NCBI RefSeq assembly: GCF_018390555.1
Contig: NZ_JAHBGB010000044.1
Coordinates: forward strand, 151,424-215,423
Direction: 5' to 3'
Length of the DNA: 64,000 nucleotides
DNA from: Ancylobacter oerskovii
Lineage (GTDB): Bacteria > Pseudomonadota > Alphaproteobacteria > Rhizobiales > Xanthobacteraceae
This document shows, piece by piece, positions 15,124 to 22,626 of the stretch (position 1 is the first letter of the stretch; each line of letters begins with the position of its first letter). A program made the position numbers and the translations under genes. A model generated the notes under the pieces. The model saw nothing but the letters and a program-made list of their open reading frames with translations, was not told the DNA's origin and searched no databases.

Positions 15124-15389
15124 TGGCACCTCCATCTCCCGAGCATGATCCACGCCTGCCGGCATGCGGGCAAGGGCAGCAGCAGATTCCTCGTGCCCCT
15201 GTAGCGTCCCGCCTCTTCACACCCTAGCTCGCCGGCCGGACGTGTCGCATTTCATGTCGCGTGGAGCCGCCGTACAATACTGAAAACCGTTGGAAATTAA
15301 GGAAAGTGGTTTGCGGCATGTCGCGACATAAAAATCGTCTGATCTAGCGCGTGCTGCATCCTAAGTTATTGAAATAACTTAGGAAAATT
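15124..15389. other. Attachment-flanking region with integrase/Xis-type sites
   Basis: 266 non-coding bases between the excisionase-like gene and the tRNA 3' end. TGTCGC recurs (near 15242, 15254 and 15320), the last as the perfect 12-base palindrome ATGTCGCGACAT (15318-15329). A second perfect dyad lies at 15360-15383. Such clustered short repeats are what arm sites for integrase and excisionase look like; this role is inference. Confidence 0.45.
15360..15383. repeat. Perfect 11-bp inverted repeat next to the tRNA 3' end
   Basis: CCTAAGTTATT (15360-15370), two bases GA, then AATAACTTAGG (15373-15383): a perfect AT-rich dyad 6 bases from the tRNA CCA end. It is not followed by a T run on the tRNA strand, so an intrinsic terminator is doubtful. 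It could be a core or arm site of site-specific recombination. Confidence 0.6.
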
Positions 15390-15466
15390 TGGTAGCGGAG
15401 GAGGGACTTGAACCCCCGACCCCAGGATTATGATTCCCGTGCTCTAACCAGCTGAGCTACTCCGCC
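15390..15466 (-). tRNA. tRNA-Met (CAU), elongator type
   Basis: A full cloverleaf reads on the minus strand from GGCGGAGTAGCTCAG to a templated CCA (15390-15392). The acceptor GGCGGAG pairs with CTCCGCT, with a G-U closing pair. The anticodon loop is ATCATAA with anticodon CAT, the anticodon stem is CGGGA/TCCTG with one G-U pair, and the T arm is GGGGG TTCAAGT CCCTC. It lacks the unpaired C1-A72 and GGG/CCC anticodon stem of initiator tRNA. It serves as the likely integration site of the element on its 3' side. Confidence 0.93.
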
Positions 15467-15622
15467 ATCGGGAGCGACCGCATGCGGCCGTCTCGCGAGG
15501 TGCGCGGGATATAAGGAAGCCGGCCGAAGGGTGTCAAGCACCGCCGTGCGTTTCTCACACAGGCAAGCGGCGGTCCCGCATCGGCAAGCGGGGTTCGCGG
15601 CGCCCCAGAAGGCCGCCTCGCC

Positions 15623-16023
15623 CTACCAATGGGCGGCCGGCGGATGGCCGTACACGATCTCGGCGATGCGCCGCCGCGTCGCCGGCGTGGTCGCGGCGGG
15701 CAGGGCATCGGGCGGGAAGAAACCCGCCTCGGCGATCTCGCGATTGGGATAGGGCGGGGGCCGCATTCGAAGCCGGCCGCGACGAAGACGGCGACATGGT
15801 CGCGCGAGCCGAGATGGGTGTTGAGGAACAGGCCGTGCAGCCGCGGCGGCGCGGTGAGCCGGATCGCCGCCTCCTCGTCCAGCTCGCGGCGCACCGCCTG
15901 CTCGGCGGTCTCGCCCGGATCGACGGCGCCGCCCGGCAATTGCCAGCCCGCGACATAGGTATGGCGCACCAGCAGGATCCGCCCCTGCGGATCGAGCACC
16001 ACGGCGCGGACGCCGAGCGTCAT
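15623..16023 (-). pseudogene. Nudix hydrolase with a frameshift near 15760
   Basis: The frame from ATG 16023 (MTLGVRAVVLDPQGRILLVR) carries a Nudix box, GGAVDPGETAEQAVRRELDE then EAAI, with Ala in place of the usual Gly. After ...GFECGP the frame turns into nonsense, while the expected C-terminus PYPNREIAEAGFFPPDALPA...IAEIVYGHPPAAHW continues in another frame to a TAG at 15623. Adding one C to the C run (the GGGGG near 15757-15762 on the plus strand) restores the whole protein, so this is a homopolymer frameshift: either a real inactivation or a sequencing error. An upstream N-terminus (PRFRLPRLLHLWGRLTRG) is in frame but lacks a clear start and overlaps the divergent gene. Confidence 0.75.
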
Positions 16024-16152
16024 GCCGCGCGTCAGCCGTCCCCAGAGATGCAGGAGGCGCGGCAGGCGGAACCTCGGCGCGGCTGCCGCGTCCTGTGGGG
16101 ACGTGAACGCTGCGTCGCCGCGCCCGCTTTCCTTCCGGGGGAGGGCGCTGCT

Positions 16153-17106
16153 ATGGAGAGCCCCGTGTTTGTGCTCGCTCATCTCACCGATCCCCATCTC
16201 GGTCCGCTGCCGCGGGCGCGGCTCCTCGAGCTCGCCGGCAAGCGGGCGCTCGGCTTCATCAACTGGCAGCGCGGCCGACGGCGGCGATTCTCCGACGCCA
16301 CGATCGATCTCCTGATCGCCGATATCAAGGCGACGGCGCCCGACCACATCGCGGTGACCGGCGACCTCGTGAATGTCGGCCTGCCCGCCGAATATCTGAC
16401 CGGGCTCGGCTTCCTGCAGACCCTCGGCCCCGGCCACTATGTGACGGTGGTACCCGGCAATCACGACGCCTATGTGCGCTCGACCGCCCATCACGCGCTG
16501 CTCAACTGGGGCAACTACATGCGCGGCGACGGCGCCGAGGGCGGCGAGGCGGAGGGCGTGGTCGCCGAGTTCCCCTTTCCCTTCGTGCGCCGGCGCGGCG
16601 ACGTGGCGCTGATCGGCGTCTCCACCGCCATCCCCACCCAGCCCTTCATGGCCACCGGCAAGGTGGGGCGCCGGCAGATCGAGCATCTGGCGCGGCTGCT
16701 GCGCGAGCTCGGCGAGCAGAAGCTGTTCCGGGTGGTGCTGATCCATCACCCGCCCTGCGGCCACCGCGCCGCGCACAAGAGGCTCATCGACGCCGACGCC
16801 TTCCGGGCCTGCCTCGCCGCCCATGGCGCCGAGCTGGTGATCTGCGGCCATGACCACCGGCCGATGGTGGAGATGCTGCCCGGCCCGGCGGGCGGGCTGG
16901 TGCCGGTGGTCGAGGCGCCGTCCTTCGCCGCCGGCCCCGAGGACAGCCACTGGCCCGGTGGCTATCATCTCTACCGGATCGAGCGGCTGCCCGGCGCCGA
17001 ATTCCCCTGGCGCTGCACCCTGGAGACGCGCGGCTTCGCCCGCGGCGACGCCAGCGTGGCGATGCGCACGACGCGGGTGCTGAGCTCTCCGTCGAGAGGC
17101 GGCTGA
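16153..17106 (+). CDS. Metallophosphoesterase (calcineurin-like)
   Basis: 317 residues. Metal-binding motifs are in order: LAHLTDPHLG (DxH), VTGDLVNVG (GDxxN-like), VVPGNHDAYV (GNHD), LIHHPPCGHR and ICGHDHRP (GHxH). The family hydrolyses phosphomonoesters or diesters; the substrate cannot be told. A GGGGGAGG site precedes ATG 16153. It is divergent from the frameshifted Nudix gene with overlapping 5' regions, and ends just before a convergent gene. Confidence 0.85.
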   Translation: MESPVFVLAHLTDPHLGPLPRARLLELAGKRALGFINWQRGRRRRFSDATIDLLIADIKATAPDHIAVTGDLVNVGLPAEYLTGLGFLQTLGPGHYVTVVPGNHDAYVRSTAHHALLNWGNYMRGDGAEGGEAEGVVAEFPFPFVRRRGDVALIGVSTAIPTQPFMATGKVGRRQIEHLARLLRELGEQKLFRVVLIHHPPCGHRAAHKRLIDADAFRACLAAHGAELVICGHDHRPMVEMLPGPAGGLVPVVEAPSFAAGPEDSHWPGGYHLYRIERLPGAEFPWRCTLETRGFARGDASVAMRTTRVLSSPSRGG

Positions 17107-17110
17107 TCGC

Positions 17111-17692
17111 CTAGAAACGGCCTTGCAGCAGCAGCCAGCCGGCGAGGCTGGCGGCGATGCCGGCGACGAGGCCGAGCAGGAAGGTGCCGCCTTTGCCGCG
17201 CGGCGGTGGTTCGGCGACCGGCGCCGGCGCGTGGTGCGGCAGCGGGCGCGGCGATTCGGCCTCCGGCGGCGTGCTGGTGGCGATGGCCTGCTCGCGGGCG
17301 ATGAGGCGGCGGGCGACGTAGCGCGTCACCGCGTCGGCGATGTCGTTGGGGTTGGTGCTCTCGGCGAGCACCCGGCGGCCGGAACGCGTGTCTTGCAGGA
17401 AGCGGAAGGTCCGCCGGTCGCGTCCCAGCGTGATGTGCGCGACCATGTCGACGAACAGGCGCGGGGTCTCGCCGGGCATCAGGCCGCGGTCGAACAGGTC
17501 GGCATGCTCCAGCGGCACGTCGGCGAAGATCGGGTCGAGGATCTCGTTGAGCATGGACAGGCGCACGAGGCTGGCATCGCGCAGCTCGACGATGACGCCC
17601 GCCTGCTCGGCCGCCTCCACCCGCGCGGCGCGGATCGCCTCGCGCAGCGACAGGCCGGGCGCGTCGCCCCGCTGGTGGCCGCCTTCGTCCAT
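17111..17692 (-). CDS. Hypothetical protein with a C-terminal membrane anchor
   Basis: 193 residues. The main body (about 1-140) is soluble (LREAIRAARVEAAEQAGVIV; HADLFDRGLMPGETPRLFVD) and is followed by a proline-rich linker and a single C-terminal hydrophobic helix (TFLLGLVAGIAASLAGWLLL), so it looks tail-anchored with the domain in the cytoplasm. No family recognised. ATG 17692 is preferred over upstream in-frame codons because GGGGGG precedes it. Confidence 0.65.
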   Translation of the reverse strand: MDEGGHQRGDAPGLSLREAIRAARVEAAEQAGVIVELRDASLVRLSMLNEILDPIFADVPLEHADLFDRGLMPGETPRLFVDMVAHITLGRDRRTFRFLQDTRSGRRVLAESTNPNDIADAVTRYVARRLIAREQAIATSTPPEAESPRPLPHHAPAPVAEPPPRGKGGTFLLGLVAGIAASLAGWLLLQGRF

Positions 17693-17825
17693 GAACCCCC
17701 CGCCCTTTTCGTCCGCGAGACTAGCCGGCGCCTGTCGCGCCCGCCACAAGCATGCCCCGACTATCCTCCTCTTGGGTTAATAGATGGCCTGCATTAAGGC
17801 GAAGCGGAGCGGCGGCGGAGCGCGG

Positions 17826-18920
17826 ATGGCACGGTTCGAGATTCCCGAGGGCGTGGTGGCGGTGGAGGATTACGAGCCGCATGCTCGCGCGCGACTGAGC
17901 CGCGAGGCCTTCGCCTATTATTCCGGCGGCGCGGCCGACGAGACGACGCTGCGCTGGAACCGCGAGGCCTTCGCGCGGCGGCGGCTGAAGAGCCGGATCC
18001 TGCCGGAGATCGCCGGCGGGGGGACCGGGCTGACGCTGTTCGGGCAGGAATTCGCGCACCCCATCCTCGTCGCGCCGACCGCGCATCACCGGCTGGCCGA
18101 CCCGTCGGGGGAGCTCGCCACGCTGGTGGGGGCCGGCGGCGCCAGGGCCGGCATGGTGGTGAGCACCGAGGCCGACGTCACGCTGGAGGAGCTGGCTTCC
18201 GCCGCGCGCACGCCGTTGTGGTTCCAGCTCTACATCCAGCACGATCGCGGCTTCACGCTCGACCTCGCGCGCCGCGCCGAGGCGGCGGGCTATGGCGCGC
18301 TGGTGGTGACGGTGGACGCGCCGGTGTTCGGTCTGCGCAATACCGAGCAGCGCGCCGGCTACCAGCCGCCCAAGCTCTCCGAGCATGCCAATCTCGCCGG
18401 ACTGCACACGACGCATTTTGCCCATGCCGAGCTCGGCGAGAGCCTGATGTTCAACGGCTTCATGGATGTCGCGGCGCGCTGGGCGGATATCGAGCGGCTG
18501 CGCGCGGCGACGGGATTGCCGCTCATCCTCAAGGGGATACTCAGCGCGGAGGATGCCGAGCGGGCCATCGGCGCCGGGGCGGACGGGCTGATCGTCTCCA
18601 ATCATGGCGGGCGGGTGCTCGACACGCTGCCGGCCAGCATCGACGCCTTGCCCGGGGTGGCACAGGCGGTCGGCGGGCGGGTGCCGGTGCTGATGGACGG
18701 CGGCATCCGCCGCGGCACCGACGTGCTGAAGGCGCTGGCGCTAGGGGCGAGCGCGGTGCTGGTGGGGCGCCCGGTGCTCTACGGGCTGGCGGTGGCCGGG
18801 CCGGCCGGCGTCGCCCATGTGCTGCATTTGCTGCGCTGCGAGCTAGAGATCGCCATGGTGATGACCGGCTGCAGCCGGCTCGCCGAGATCGGCCCGCAGG
18901 TGCTGTGGCCGGATCAGTAG
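17826..18920 (+). CDS. FMN-dependent alpha-hydroxy-acid dehydrogenase/oxidase
   Basis: 364 residues of the lactate dehydrogenase LldD / glycolate oxidase family (TIM barrel). Visible: FAYYSGGAADETTLRWNREA, the FMN contacts ILVAPTAHHRL and WFQLYIQHDR, VTVDAPVFGLRNTEQRAGY, the lysine in LILKGIL, the catalytic SNHGGR (His-Arg), and the C-terminal phosphate site VLMDGGIRRGTDVLKALALG. It oxidises a 2-hydroxy acid to the keto acid; the substrate is not certain. ATG 17826 has GGAG upstream. It converges on the PPOX gene with a 7-base overlap of coding ends. Confidence 0.85.
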   Translation: MARFEIPEGVVAVEDYEPHARARLSREAFAYYSGGAADETTLRWNREAFARRRLKSRILPEIAGGGTGLTLFGQEFAHPILVAPTAHHRLADPSGELATLVGAGGARAGMVVSTEADVTLEELASAARTPLWFQLYIQHDRGFTLDLARRAEAAGYGALVVTVDAPVFGLRNTEQRAGYQPPKLSEHANLAGLHTTHFAHAELGESLMFNGFMDVAARWADIERLRAATGLPLILKGILSAEDAERAIGAGADGLIVSNHGGRVLDTLPASIDALPGVAQAVGGRVPVLMDGGIRRGTDVLKALALGASAVLVGRPVLYGLAVAGPAGVAHVLHLLRCELEIAMVMTGCSRLAEIGPQVLWPDQ

Positions 18921-19522
18921 AGCGTCTCGCGGTAGCGCTGCAGCATCTCCGCCTGGGTTTCGGCGGTGGCGAGGTTCAGCTGGTCGCGCAGCATCTCGCC
19001 CATGCTCGGCAGGCTGTCGCGGGCGACGAAATGCGCGGGGTCCCAGGCGTGCGAGCGCATGAACGCCTTGGCGCAATGCAGATAGGCCTCCTCGACGGCG
19101 ACGCGCAGCACGGTGGCCGGCGGGCGGCCATCCACCTCGAAGCGGGCGCGCAGCTCGGCATCGTCGTGGATCTCGGCGCGGCCGTTCACCCGCAAGGTCT
19201 CGTCGACGCCGGGCACCAGGAAGATGAGGCCGATGGCGGGATTGGCGAGGATGTTCGTCAGCGTGTCCAGGCGGTTGTTGCCGGGGCGGTCGGGGATGAG
19301 CAGGGTCGAGGCATCCTCCACGACGATGAAGCCGGGCGCGTCGCCGCGCGGGGTGACGTCGGCGCGGCCATCGGCGCCGAAGCTGCCCATCATCACCAGC
19401 GGCGAGAGGGAGACGAGGTGGCGGCAATGCGCGTCGAGTGCCGGCAGCACCTTGCGGCGGCTGCGCTCGCGCGGCTCGCCATAGATGGCGCGCAGCGCCT
19501 CGATGCTGGTGATGCGGGCCAT
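18914..19522 (-). CDS. FMN-binding PPOX-type flavoprotein (MSMEG_1061-like)
   Basis: 202 residues. The split-barrel flavin fold is indicated by HLVSLSPLVMMGSFGADGRA, DVTPRGDAPGFIVVEDASTL, IPDRPGNNRLDTLTNILANP and IGLIFLVPGVDETLRVNGRA, the pattern of pyridoxamine 5'-phosphate oxidase-related proteins. These usually reduce or bind flavin; the substrate is unknown. It is transcribed away from phnF with 14 bases between, so phnF and this gene could be one transcript (phnF first). Confidence 0.8.
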   Translation of the reverse strand: MARITSIEALRAIYGEPRERSRRKVLPALDAHCRHLVSLSPLVMMGSFGADGRADVTPRGDAPGFIVVEDASTLLIPDRPGNNRLDTLTNILANPAIGLIFLVPGVDETLRVNGRAEIHDDAELRARFEVDGRPPATVLRVAVEEAYLHCAKAFMRSHAWDPAHFVARDSLPSMGEMLRDQLNLATAETQAEMLQRYRETLY

Positions 19523-19536
19523 CGGTCTCTCCTCGA

Positions 19537-20313
19537 TCAGTTCTTCACCACCAGCTGTACACGATCCGCCGAGAAGCGGGCACGGGTAAACTGGATCGGC
19601 TGGCGCCGGGCGTCGCCATTGATGCTCTCCACCACCATGACCGTGCGGCCGGCGGGCAGGGCGAGCAGGCTGCGCTCCTCCTCGTCGGCGGGACGGGCGG
19701 TGATGCGGGTCTCCAGCCGGCGGTAGTCGCCGAGGCCCAGCGCCTCCAGCGCGCGAGTGACCGAGCCGGTGGCGGCGGCGATGAGATCGAGGTCGCGGCA
19801 GCGCTCGGCGACATACCAGTGCGTGCCGATGGTGAGCGGCACGCCGTCGGCCTCGCGCAGCATGTCCAGCCGCAGCGCGTCGGTGCCGGGCGGCACCCGC
19901 AGCGCCGCGGCGATATCGGTGGCCGCCGGAACGATGCGCGAGGCGATCACCCGCCCGCCCGGCGCGCGGCCTTCGCCGGAGACGATCTCCGAGAAGCGGG
20001 TGCGCGGGGTGATCGGGTAGCGCAGCGGCGGCTCCTTCACGAAGGTGCCCCGGCCGGGCATCGCCTCGACCAGCCCCTGCTCGGTCAGCGTCGCGAGCGC
20101 CCGCCGCAAGGTGTGGCGGTTGACGCCGAAGCGCTCGGCGAATTCGGCCTCGGTGGGAAGCCGGGCCCCCGGCTTCAGCCGGCCTTCGGCGATATCGGCC
20201 TCGATACGCTCGGCGATCTGCTTCCAGAGCGCGACGCCGCTGCCGCGGGCCACATCGGAGGCGGAGGCCTCGCCGGGCGGGGACGTCATCGGCATGTCGT
20301 CGGTGTCGGTCAT
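19537..20313 (-). CDS. phnF: GntR/HutC-family regulator of phosphonate genes, PhnF
   Basis: 258 residues. N-terminal GntR winged helix (RIEADIAEGRLKPGARLPTE, FGVNRHTLRRALATLTEQGL, MPGRGTFV), then a UTRA effector domain (RYPITPRTRFSEIVSGEGRA ... VVESINGDARRQPIQFTRAR). It lies divergently to phnG with a perfect palindrome in the gap, which fits repression of the C-P lyase operon and itself. ATG 20313 is chosen; one TTG codon precedes it in frame. Confidence 0.9.
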   Translation of the reverse strand: MTDTDDMPMTSPPGEASASDVARGSGVALWKQIAERIEADIAEGRLKPGARLPTEAEFAERFGVNRHTLRRALATLTEQGLVEAMPGRGTFVKEPPLRYPITPRTRFSEIVSGEGRAPGGRVIASRIVPAATDIAAALRVPPGTDALRLDMLREADGVPLTIGTHWYVAERCRDLDLIAAATGSVTRALEALGLGDYRRLETRITARPADEEERSLLALPAGRTVMVVESINGDARRQPIQFTRARFSADRVQLVVKN

Positions 20314-20348
20314 CAAAGGCGGGTCCCGTCGCGAGGGGCTATTGCGTA

Positions 20349-20370
20349 TTTGTATAGATCATTATACAAA
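20349..20370. promoter_or_regulatory. Palindromic operator between phnF and phnG
   Basis: Arms TTTGTATA (20349-20356) and TATACAAA (20363-20370) are perfectly complementary around GATCAT. The gap of 107 bases between the divergent starts is otherwise GC-rich, so this AT dyad stands out. GntR/HutC regulators bind such GTATA...TATAC sites; binding by PhnF is inference. Confidence 0.75.
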
Positions 20371-20420
20371 GTTGGCGTGGTTGTAAACCGCCAGCCGAAC
20401 GCAGGGCCCGGACCGAACCG

Positions 20421-20894
20421 ATGCCGCAGACTTCCGAAAATCACAGTCAGGATAACGAGATAGCCGCCCGCCGGGCCGCGCTGGCGACGCTTGCCCGCGC
20501 CCGCCGCGACGAGCTGGAATCGATGATCGAGCGCCTGTCCCCCCTGCCGGCGGCGAGCGAGCTGCGGCCGGCGGAGGTCGGCCTGGTGATGCTACGCGGG
20601 CGGACCGGCGGCGACGGCGCGCCGTTCAATCTCGGCGAGGCGACGGTCAGCCGTGCCGCCATCCGCCTGGAAGGCGGGGCGACCGGCTTCGGCTACCGGC
20701 TGGGGCGCGATGTCGCCGCCGCCCGCCGCGGCGCCGTCATCGACGCGCTGTGGCAGGACCCGGCGCGGCGCGAGGCGGTGGAGGCGGCGCTGGCGCCGGT
20801 GCGGGCGCGGCTCGTTGCCGAGGCCGGCACGGTGCGGGCGGAGACGGCGGCGACCAAGGTCGATTTCTTCACCCTGGTGCGCGGGGAGGATTGA
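20421..20894 (+). CDS. phnG: C-P lyase subunit PhnG
   Basis: 157 residues. PhnG pattern: RRAALATLARARRDELESMI, RPAEVGLVMLRGRTGGDGAP, FNLGEATVSRAAIRLEGGAT, GFGYRLGRDVAAARRGAVID, and the C-terminal AATKVDFFTLVRGED. Part of the PhnGHIJ core that transfers the phosphonate onto ribose. First gene of the operon behind the operator; phnH begins 1 base after its stop. Confidence 0.95.
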   Translation: MPQTSENHSQDNEIAARRAALATLARARRDELESMIERLSPLPAASELRPAEVGLVMLRGRTGGDGAPFNLGEATVSRAAIRLEGGATGFGYRLGRDVAAARRGAVIDALWQDPARREAVEAALAPVRARLVAEAGTVRAETAATKVDFFTLVRGED

Positions 20895-20895
20895 C

Positions 20896-21492
20896 GTGCA
20901 GATGCAGGAACTTGCGCGCGGCTTCGCCGATCCGGTCCTCGAGGCGCAGGACGTGTTCCGCGCGGCGATGCGGGCGCTGTCCCGCCCCGGCCGGCCGCAG
21001 CGGCTGGTGACGGAGCTGGCGCCGCCGGCGCCGCTCACGCCGGAGGCGGCGGCGCTGGCGCTGGCGCTTTGCGATTATGAGACGCCGGTTTTCCTTGACG
21101 CGACGCTGGCGGCGGAGCGGGCGGTGGGGGACTTCCTCGCCTTCCACACCGGGGCGCCGATCACCGCCGATCCCGGGGAGGCACGGTTCGCCTTCATCTC
21201 CAACCCCTTGGAAATGCTGGATTTCTCGGCATTCGCGCCGGGCTCTCCCGAATTCCCCGATGCGTCGACGACGCTGGTCCTCCAGATCACGGGCTTCACC
21301 GGGCGCGGGCTTTCGCTGGAGGGGCCGGGCATCAAGGGACGGATCGGCTTCGGCGCCGCGCCGCTGCCGGCCGGCTTCGCGGCGCGGATGGCGGCCAACC
21401 GGGCGCTGTTCCCGCGCGGGGTGGACCTGCTGCTGGCCGGCGCCGGTGAGGTTGCCGGGCTGCCGCGTTCCACGATCGTCGGGGAGGACTGA
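20896..21492 (+). CDS. phnH: C-P lyase subunit PhnH
   Basis: 198 residues. PhnH pattern: GFADPVLEAQDVFRAAMRAL, SRPGRPQRL, FLDATLAAERAVGDFLAFHT, DASTTLVLQITGF, GPGIKGRIGFGAAPLP, FPRGVDLLLAG. It completes the PhnGHI core. GTG 20896 is preferred because GGGGAGG lies 6 bases before it; ATG 20902 is the alternative. Confidence 0.95.
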   Translation: MQMQELARGFADPVLEAQDVFRAAMRALSRPGRPQRLVTELAPPAPLTPEAAALALALCDYETPVFLDATLAAERAVGDFLAFHTGAPITADPGEARFAFISNPLEMLDFSAFAPGSPEFPDASTTLVLQITGFTGRGLSLEGPGIKGRIGFGAAPLPAGFAARMAANRALFPRGVDLLLAGAGEVAGLPRSTIVGED

Positions 21493-21495
21493 GCG

Positions 21496-22626
21496 ATGTA
21501 TGTGGCGGCAAAGGGCGGCGAGAAGGCCATCCGCAACGCGCACAAACTGCTGGCCAAGCGTCGGCGCGGAAACGAGAATCTGCCCTCGGTCACGCTGGAG
21601 CAGATCGCCGCCCAGCTGACGCTGGCGGTCGACCGGGTGATGGCGGAAGGCTCGCTCTACGACACCCATCTCGCCGCGCTGGCGATCAAGCAGGCGCGGG
21701 GCGACCTGATCGAGGCGATCTTCCTCATCCGCGCCTTCCGCACCACCCTGCCGCGCTTCGGCAATTCCCGGCCGCTGGATACCGGCGACATGCTGGTGCG
21801 CCGGCGGGTGTCGGCGACCTTCAAGGACCTGCCGGGCGGGCAGCTGCTCGGCCCCACCTTCGACTATACGCACCGGCTGCTGGATACCTCCCTGGCGGTG
21901 CCCGACGAGGCCGGTGAGGTGGACGATCAGGCCGGGGCGGCGGCGATGCGGGCCGATGAGGCCGATCCGGCGGAAAAAATGCCGCGCGTGACCGATCTCA
22001 TCGGTGCGGAAGGGCTGATCGAGGCCTCCCCCGCCGATGACGGCGAGGAGCCTTTCGACATCACCCGCGCGCCGGTGAGCTTCCCGGTCGACCGCGCCAC
22101 CCGGCTGCAGACGCTGGCGCGCGGCGACGAGGGCTACCTGCTGGCGCTCGGCTATTCCACGCAGCGCGGCTATGCCCGCTCGCATCCCTTCGTCGGCGAG
22201 ATCCGCTTCGGCGATGTCGAGGTGATCCTCGACGTGCCGGAACTCGGCTTTCCCGTCTCCATCGGCGAGGTGCAGCTCACCGAGTGCCAGATGGTGAACC
22301 AGTTCAAGGGCTCCGCCGAGCAGCCGCCGCAATTCACCCGCGGCTACGGCCTCGTCTTCGGGCAATGCGAGCGCAAGGCGATGTCGATGGCGCTGGTGGA
22401 GCGGGCGCTGCGCTGGGCCGAGCTCGGCGAGGAGCCCGGCGCCCCGGCGCAGGACGAGGAATTCGTGCTCTCCCATTGCGACAACGTGCAGGCGACCGGC
22501 TTCGTCGAGCATCTGAAGCTGCCGCATTACGTCGACTTCCAGGCCGAGCTCGACCTGGTGCGGCGCATGCGGCGGGAGGCCTCCGGGAGAACGCCGGCCG
22601 ACGAGATGAAGGAGGCGGCGGAATGA
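21496..22626 (+). CDS. phnI: C-P lyase subunit PhnI
   Basis: 376 residues starting MYVAAKGGEKAIRNAHKLLA, the family signature. With PhnG/H/L it attaches the phosphonate to the C1 of ribose of ATP, releasing adenine. Further hallmarks: GRPLDTGDMLVRRRVSATFK-type segment near residue 95, LALGYSTQRGYARSHPFVGE and GEVQLTECQMVNQFKG. The stop overlaps phnJ as ATGA. Confidence 0.96.
   Translation: MYVAAKGGEKAIRNAHKLLAKRRRGNENLPSVTLEQIAAQLTLAVDRVMAEGSLYDTHLAALAIKQARGDLIEAIFLIRAFRTTLPRFGNSRPLDTGDMLVRRRVSATFKDLPGGQLLGPTFDYTHRLLDTSLAVPDEAGEVDDQAGAAAMRADEADPAEKMPRVTDLIGAEGLIEASPADDGEEPFDITRAPVSFPVDRATRLQTLARGDEGYLLALGYSTQRGYARSHPFVGEIRFGDVEVILDVPELGFPVSIGEVQLTECQMVNQFKGSAEQPPQFTRGYGLVFGQCERKAMSMALVERALRWAELGEEPGAPAQDEEFVLSHCDNVQATGFVEHLKLPHYVDFQAELDLVRRMRREASGRTPADEMKEAAE

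Larger units (their letters stand above)
1..15389. mobile_element. Right-hand part of an integrated phage-related element (prophage or satellite)
   Basis: Phage head, packaging and tail genes fill 2102-12620, accessory AT-rich genes fill 12784-14761, and an excisionase-like gene (14803-15123) faces a tRNA-Met gene whose 3' end is at 15390. The host genes beyond 15467 are ordinary chromosomal genes. A 3' tRNA end is a classic integration site, so I infer that the right attachment site lies in or just beside the tRNA. The left end and the integrase lie outside the window. The virion set visible is head plus packaging plus tape measure and tail chaperones only. Confidence 0.85.

Noticed and set aside
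15390-15466. Initiator tRNA or tRNA-Ile2 with CAU anticodon
   Set aside because: It lacks initiator features; tRNA-Ile2 cannot be fully excluded without modification data but the sequence resembles elongator Met of related bacteria.
15457-16968. Long minus-strand open frame (about 500 codons)
   Set aside because: It is the antisense of the metallophosphoesterase fused by chance to the Nudix frame; only the Nudix part shows family motifs.
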